DNA of 64,000 bases from Chitinophaga niabensis (GTDB lineage Bacteria > Bacteroidota > Bacteroidia > Chitinophagales > Chitinophagaceae): positions 61,875-125,874 of the forward strand of contig JAFIGY010000004.1 of the NCBI GenBank assembly GCA_017849435.1. The letters are read 5' to 3'. Under the pieces are notes generated by a model. It searched no databases, was not told where the DNA came from, and was given only the letters and a program-made list of their open reading frames with translations. Shown here in pieces: positions 60,368-64,000 of the stretch (position 1 is its first letter; each line of letters begins with the position of its first letter). Both the position numbers and the translations under genes were made by a program.

Positions 60368-61591
60368 TTACCGCGCCCGTTGAAACAGCCACCGGTGCAC
60401 GGACCGCTCGATCCTTGAGAAATAGAAGGTCAGCAGCCCCACAAAGATCAATACGCTGGTGAAAACATAAAGATGCGGAACGTAGAACATGAACGTAACG
60501 GCCAGCAATAATACCCGCGCATATTCGAGGTAGAAGAACCATTTTTTCTGCTCAAGGATGGCGCCCGTGTTAACAAGACTGATGAGGATGAACAATACGA
60601 TGAAAACAAACAACCCCGCGGGAATGTAGGCTTCCAGCAAAGTAGCCAGAAAAAGCAGGACGATGCTGAGTGTGGTCTGGATGATAATATAGATACGCTG
60701 ACCTTTTGTTTGTTTGCGCGTGATGGTGGTATGCAGCAGTTTTTTCTCCAGGTACGGCCTGATCTCCGGATCAATGTCATCCGGTTTCCCGAAAACGACC
60801 TTCCAGCGGGCTTTCCAGGAGTTGGCTCTGCCGAAGGCCGTGATCAGCTCCAGCATAAAATGGAATTGCTGCCAGAGGAAGCTGTGGCTCTTCAGCGGCT
60901 TGGTGAGGCCATACACACAGGGTTCCGCATTATCTTCCTTTACAAAAGTCCCGAACATTTTATCCCATATGATCAATACATCGCCATAATTCTTATCGAG
61001 GTATTTTTCGTTGGAAGAATGATGCACACGGTGATGGGAAGGAGTGACCATAAAGTATTCCAATATACCCAGCCTGCCGATCGTTTGCGTATGGATGAAG
61101 AAAGGATAAAGCCCATGTACCAGTAATAAGGCCGTGATCATGACAGGAGGGAAGCCGATGAGCGGTAATACGGACCAGAACAGGGAACGCGCGGCTGCCT
61201 GAAAAACGGTGATGCGGGCGGACACGGTGTAATTGAAATCTTCACTCTGGTGATGCACCACATGCGCGGCCCAGAGGATGTTCACTTCATGCGCCAGCCG
61301 GTGATACCAGTACCATACCAGATCCGTAGCGAGGAACAGCAGGAACCAGGTGTACCATGTGGGCCTGATATGCGACAGCGCGAAATTGCGATAGATGAAA
61401 TCAAAAAAGAAATAGAATAGTCCCGTCACAAAAATATCCAGTAAGCGTTCTGCGATGCCAACATTAAGATTGGCGACGGATTCGGCAAACTGAAAGTAAT
61501 TCCTGCCGGTCCTGCGGGCAAGCAGGTATTCCAGCCCGATAAAGAGCAAAAATCCCCCGATGGAGAGGGCTATCCAATTCAAATGATCCAT
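60368..61591 (-). CDS. Sterol desaturase/fatty-acid hydroxylase family protein (AGMO-like)
   Basis: 407 residues, polytopic. The diiron His motifs are YHRLAH (HxxxH), AAHVVHH (HxxHH) and SHHRVHH, in the correct order for the family. The length and the C-terminal extra helices resemble alkylglycerol monooxygenase (AGMO/TMEM195). It likely hydroxylates a lipid in the inner membrane; which lipid is not known. It starts 15 bases upstream of the CPBP gene, so these may share a transcript. Confidence 0.88.
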   Translation of the reverse strand: MDHLNWIALSIGGFLLFIGLEYLLARRTGRNYFQFAESVANLNVGIAERLLDIFVTGLFYFFFDFIYRNFALSHIRPTWYTWFLLFLATDLVWYWYHRLAHEVNILWAAHVVHHQSEDFNYTVSARITVFQAAARSLFWSVLPLIGFPPVMITALLLVHGLYPFFIHTQTIGRLGILEYFMVTPSHHRVHHSSNEKYLDKNYGDVLIIWDKMFGTFVKEDNAEPCVYGLTKPLKSHSFLWQQFHFMLELITAFGRANSWKARWKVVFGKPDDIDPEIRPYLEKKLLHTTITRKQTKGQRIYIIIQTTLSIVLLFLATLLEAYIPAGLFVFIVLFILISLVNTGAILEQKKWFFYLEYARVLLLAVTFMFYVPHLYVFTSVLIFVGLLTFYFSRIERSVHRWLFQRAR

Positions 61592-61643
61592 ATTAGTTTA
61601 GTTAGTCTATGGTATATGTAGACAAATATAAAGGTTTACCGGG

Positions 61644-61710
61644 ATAAAAAAACCGGCGGATGCAGCTGTAAGGGATTTACTCCTTTATACAACCGCGTAC
61701 GCCGGCCTCT
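61644..61710 (-). terminator. Possible terminator of the GH31 gene
   Basis: Read on the minus strand: CCGGCG (plus 61705-61700), a long loop, CGCCGG (plus 61658-61653), then seven T. The stem is short and the loop is long (41 bases), so this is a modest call. Confidence 0.45.
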
Positions 61711-61764
61711 TATGCCGTAAATGCATGGTATCGGATAAGTTGTTTTCAGCTACATCTTGTACAC

Positions 61765-64000
61765 CTAGCGGATCACGATCTCCTCGAAATTCCTTTCCAG
61801 CAGCAACTCCACTACACCGTTCACCACCTGGTTCGGTTGGAGCGGGAGCTTTTTCCCGTCCAGCACATACTCTTTCGGGGTGAAGGGCAAACCGTGTATG
61901 CGTACCCGGTGGTGCGTATAATCCGCTTCAAACCGCCCCACAAATTTCTTTTTCAGCCGGAACAACTGCGCGTCCGACGTCTGTTTGAAGCGCACCAGGT
62001 TATATTGCCCTGTTTTGTAAGCGTAGTGATCGCCGGCATCTTCATAAAGGATACTGTGTGTAGTGCCTTCACCGTGATATACCTGCAGGATCATCTCCAT
62101 GATCTTGCGTTCGCCTACATATTGCAGGTCCGGATATTGTGGTACCACCGCGCCGCCTTTCACAAACACGGGCATTTCTGCCAACGGGGTGGGGATGGTG
62201 ACCGTTTGTCCGCCTTTATAACGCTGATCATTGAAATAATAGTACCAGGTACCTTCCGGCAGGTAGACATTTTTTTCCTTCATGGAAGCTTCACTGACGT
62301 GGCTTATCAAGATGCTGTCTCCCAGCAGGAACTCGTGATTGAGATCATGCGTATGTTCGTCCTGCTGCGCTACGAAAGCCAGCGGCCGCAGCATGGGTGT
62401 GCCATAGGCGGCGTATTGCCAGAAGGTGGTATAGATGTAGGGCAGAAGCCTGTAACGGAGCTGGATAAACGATTTTACCACCGCTTCATATTCGGGGCCG
62501 AAGCTCCAGGGGTCCTGGTCAAACCCGGTTTCGTTACTGGCGGAGTGGGTGCGCATGAGCGGGTGGAAGGTGCCGAGTTGTATCCAGCGGGTATACAGTT
62601 CTCCGTCCGGTTCGCCGATGAAGCCGCCGATATCGCTGCCGGCGAAGGAAAGGCCGGAAACGGCGAGGCGCTGGCATTGCATGGACGCCAGCCAGAGATG
62701 TTCCCAGGAAGCGATATTATCACCGGTCCAAACGGAGCTCCAGCGCTGCGTGCCGGAATATGCCGAGCGGGTGATCACAAAGGGGCGGTTGGGCATGAGG
62801 TGTTTTTTCAGGCCTGCCGCGGTGGCTTTGCTCATCAAATGTCCGTATACGTTATGTGCTTTCCGGTGGCTGACATTTTCGCCATCATAATCATGACGAA
62901 CGTCTTCGGGGAAAGTGCCCATTTCAAATACGGCAGGTTCGTTCATATCATTCCACACGCCGCGAACGCCGGTGTCGGTGAGGTCCTGGAACAATCCGCT
63001 CCACCATTCCCGTACTTTGGGATCGGTAAAATCGGGGAACACGCATTTGCCGGGCCATACATCGCCTTCCATGAGGGCGCCGTCCGCCCGTTTGCAGGCG
63101 AAGCCCTTCTGCACGAGTTCCTGGTAAACCGGATAATCCGGATCTACCTTGATACCGGGATCGATGATCACCACGGTTTTAAACCCCTGCCGGGCTAAAT
63201 CTCCCAGAAGGGCCTTCGGATCAGGGAATCCTTCCTTGCTCCAGGTGAAGCAGCGGAACCCTTCCATATAATCGATATCGAGATAGAGCGCGTCACAGGG
63301 AATACCCTTGTCCCGGAACTTCTTCGCAACTTCCTTCACTTTCTCGTCCGGATAATAACTCCACCGGCACTGATGGTACCCGAGAGCCCAAAGTGGCGGC
63401 AGTTCTGCGGTACCGGTGATACGCGCATATGATTCCGCCACCTGCAGGAGCTGCGGACCGTAAATGAAATAGTAGTTCATTTCCCCGCCTCTGGCCCAGA
63501 AGCTGGACACATCCTCCCGTTCATGCCCGAAATCGAAAAGTGTGCGGAAGGTATTGTCGAAGAAAATACCGTATCCAATGCCGTTATGCAGGCCGTAGTA
63601 GAAAGGAATATTGCGGTAGAGCGGGTCGGTGTCTTTGTTAAAGCCGTAGGCGTCCGTTCCGTAGTTCTCGACGCGTTTCCCGCGGAGATTGAGTTCGGTG
63701 GGTTTATCGCCCAGTCCGTAGAAAGCCTCGCCTTCCTGCACGAGCTTGGTACAGTACACGATCTTCCCGCCTTTCTGCAGGTAGTACTGCCAGTGGAAAC
63801 CGGTCTCATCCTGGTTAATGATCTGTCCGTCCTTATCCGTAATGGTGATGCGCAGGTTTTCCCGGGCTACGAATACCCGTATAACGGTGGTGATGATCTC
63901 GAAGGAGTCCGCCCATTCGCGGATATCGAAGAATTCAGGAGATTCTTCGAGCTTTTCACTGACGGCATAGGAGAAATCCCGCTGGAACTGTCCATCTGCC
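61765..64000 (-). CDS. GH31 alpha-glucosidase, 5' end outside the window (partial)
   Basis: The frame stays open to the window edge (from base 63999 downwards), so the N-terminus is missing; ~744 residues are visible. The GH31 signatures are GLGDKPTELNLRGKR, SYYPDEKVKE, the nucleophile Asp in WNDMNEPAVFEMG, and FAGSDIGGFIGEPD for the acid/base Asp. The C-terminal beta domain ends ...RNFEEIVIR. It releases glucose from the non-reducing ends of alpha-glucans, which fits glycogen and starch use beside GlgB. An internal GTG (63759) is not the true start. No signal peptide can be judged. Confidence 0.94.
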   Translation of the reverse strand, partial: ADGQFQRDFSYAVSEKLEESPEFFDIREWADSFEIITTVIRVFVARENLRITITDKDGQIINQDETGFHWQYYLQKGGKIVYCTKLVQEGEAFYGLGDKPTELNLRGKRVENYGTDAYGFNKDTDPLYRNIPFYYGLHNGIGYGIFFDNTFRTLFDFGHEREDVSSFWARGGEMNYYFIYGPQLLQVAESYARITGTAELPPLWALGYHQCRWSYYPDEKVKEVAKKFRDKGIPCDALYLDIDYMEGFRCFTWSKEGFPDPKALLGDLARQGFKTVVIIDPGIKVDPDYPVYQELVQKGFACKRADGALMEGDVWPGKCVFPDFTDPKVREWWSGLFQDLTDTGVRGVWNDMNEPAVFEMGTFPEDVRHDYDGENVSHRKAHNVYGHLMSKATAAGLKKHLMPNRPFVITRSAYSGTQRWSSVWTGDNIASWEHLWLASMQCQRLAVSGLSFAGSDIGGFIGEPDGELYTRWIQLGTFHPLMRTHSASNETGFDQDPWSFGPEYEAVVKSFIQLRYRLLPYIYTTFWQYAAYGTPMLRPLAFVAQQDEHTHDLNHEFLLGDSILISHVSEASMKEKNVYLPEGTWYYYFNDQRYKGGQTVTIPTPLAEMPVFVKGGAVVPQYPDLQYVGERKIMEMILQVYHGEGTTHSILYEDAGDHYAYKTGQYNLVRFKQTSDAQLFRLKKKFVGRFEADYTHHRVRIHGLPFTPKEYVLDGKKLPLQPNQVVNGVVELLLERNFEEIVIR

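Noticed and set aside
61837-63198. 453-codon frame on the plus strand within the GH31 gene
   Set aside because: Antisense to conserved GH31 motifs, so not a separate gene.
1-64000. CRISPR array, prophage, insertion sequence, rRNA or tRNA
   Set aside because: No regularly spaced repeats, no transposase or integrase motifs, and no cloverleaf or rRNA-like stretch were recognised on either strand.

Overview
The window looks like a chromosomal segment of a Bacteroidota bacterium, most likely a Chitinophagaceae member close to Chitinophaga. The grounds are three SusC/SusD-type outer-membrane pairs, an ECF sigma/FecR pair, Bacteroidota-only families (DUF3823, DUF4294, DUF4295, DUF4382, DUF5723), few Shine-Dalgarno sites, and promoters of the TTTG-N19/21-TAnnTTTG type. 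No rRNA, tRNA, CRISPR array, prophage or insertion sequence was found. The taxonomic placement is an inference from gene content.

Layout. 1-1970: the end of a SusC gene and its SusD-like lipoprotein. 2178-5471: a periplasmic tricorn-type protease. 5548-7259 (minus): two neighbouring lipoproteins of unknown function that appear to be paralogues. 7533-12548 (minus): a SusC/SusD pair without a linked regulator. 13038-13784: a HigB/HigA-type toxin-antitoxin pair. 13796-20023: aspartate kinase, fructose-1,6-bisphosphatase, a CAP-domain lipoprotein, an ABC ATPase, a YfiT/BstA-like DinB protein, a NUDIX hydrolase and FolC. 20033-22472 (minus): a DUF5723 protein and a TonB-like protein upstream of folC. 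22623-26732: an MFS transporter, a radical SAM protein coupled to a small membrane protein, and an arginase-family enzyme. 26865-29881: CcmE and CcmF. 29964-32858: an alpha/beta hydrolase, DUF4294, an MNT nucleotidyltransferase next to a HEPN remnant, and BshB1.

32900-43035 is a polysaccharide-utilisation-type locus. It has a sigma factor divergent from FecR, an STN-domain SusC, SusD, a DUF3823 lipoprotein, and a large secreted protein with a glycosidase-like plan that I cannot place in a family. This is the best candidate for undescribed biology. 43684-44900 holds AhpC and AhpD. 45017-51287 holds ribosomal proteins bL28 and bL33, DUF4295, FtsY, a JmjC-like cupin protein, RimO and a DEAD-box helicase, and so is mostly about ribosome and translation biology. 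51375-64000 holds glycogen branching enzyme, a DUF4382 lipoprotein, a YwqK-like secreted protein, a hybrid histidine kinase lacking the phospho-acceptor His, a LuxR regulator, a small alpha/beta-barrel protein, an AraC regulator, a CPBP protease, an AGMO-like sterol desaturase family protein and a partial GH31 alpha-glucosidase.

The genes suggest a free-living or rhizosphere glycan and peptide degrader. SusCD pairs import oligomers using TonB energy. GH31, the orphan PUL enzyme and the tricorn protease process them. GlgB and Fbp handle storage carbon and gluconeogenesis. BshB1 and the YfiT/BstA-like protein point to bacillithiol as the low-molecular-weight thiol.
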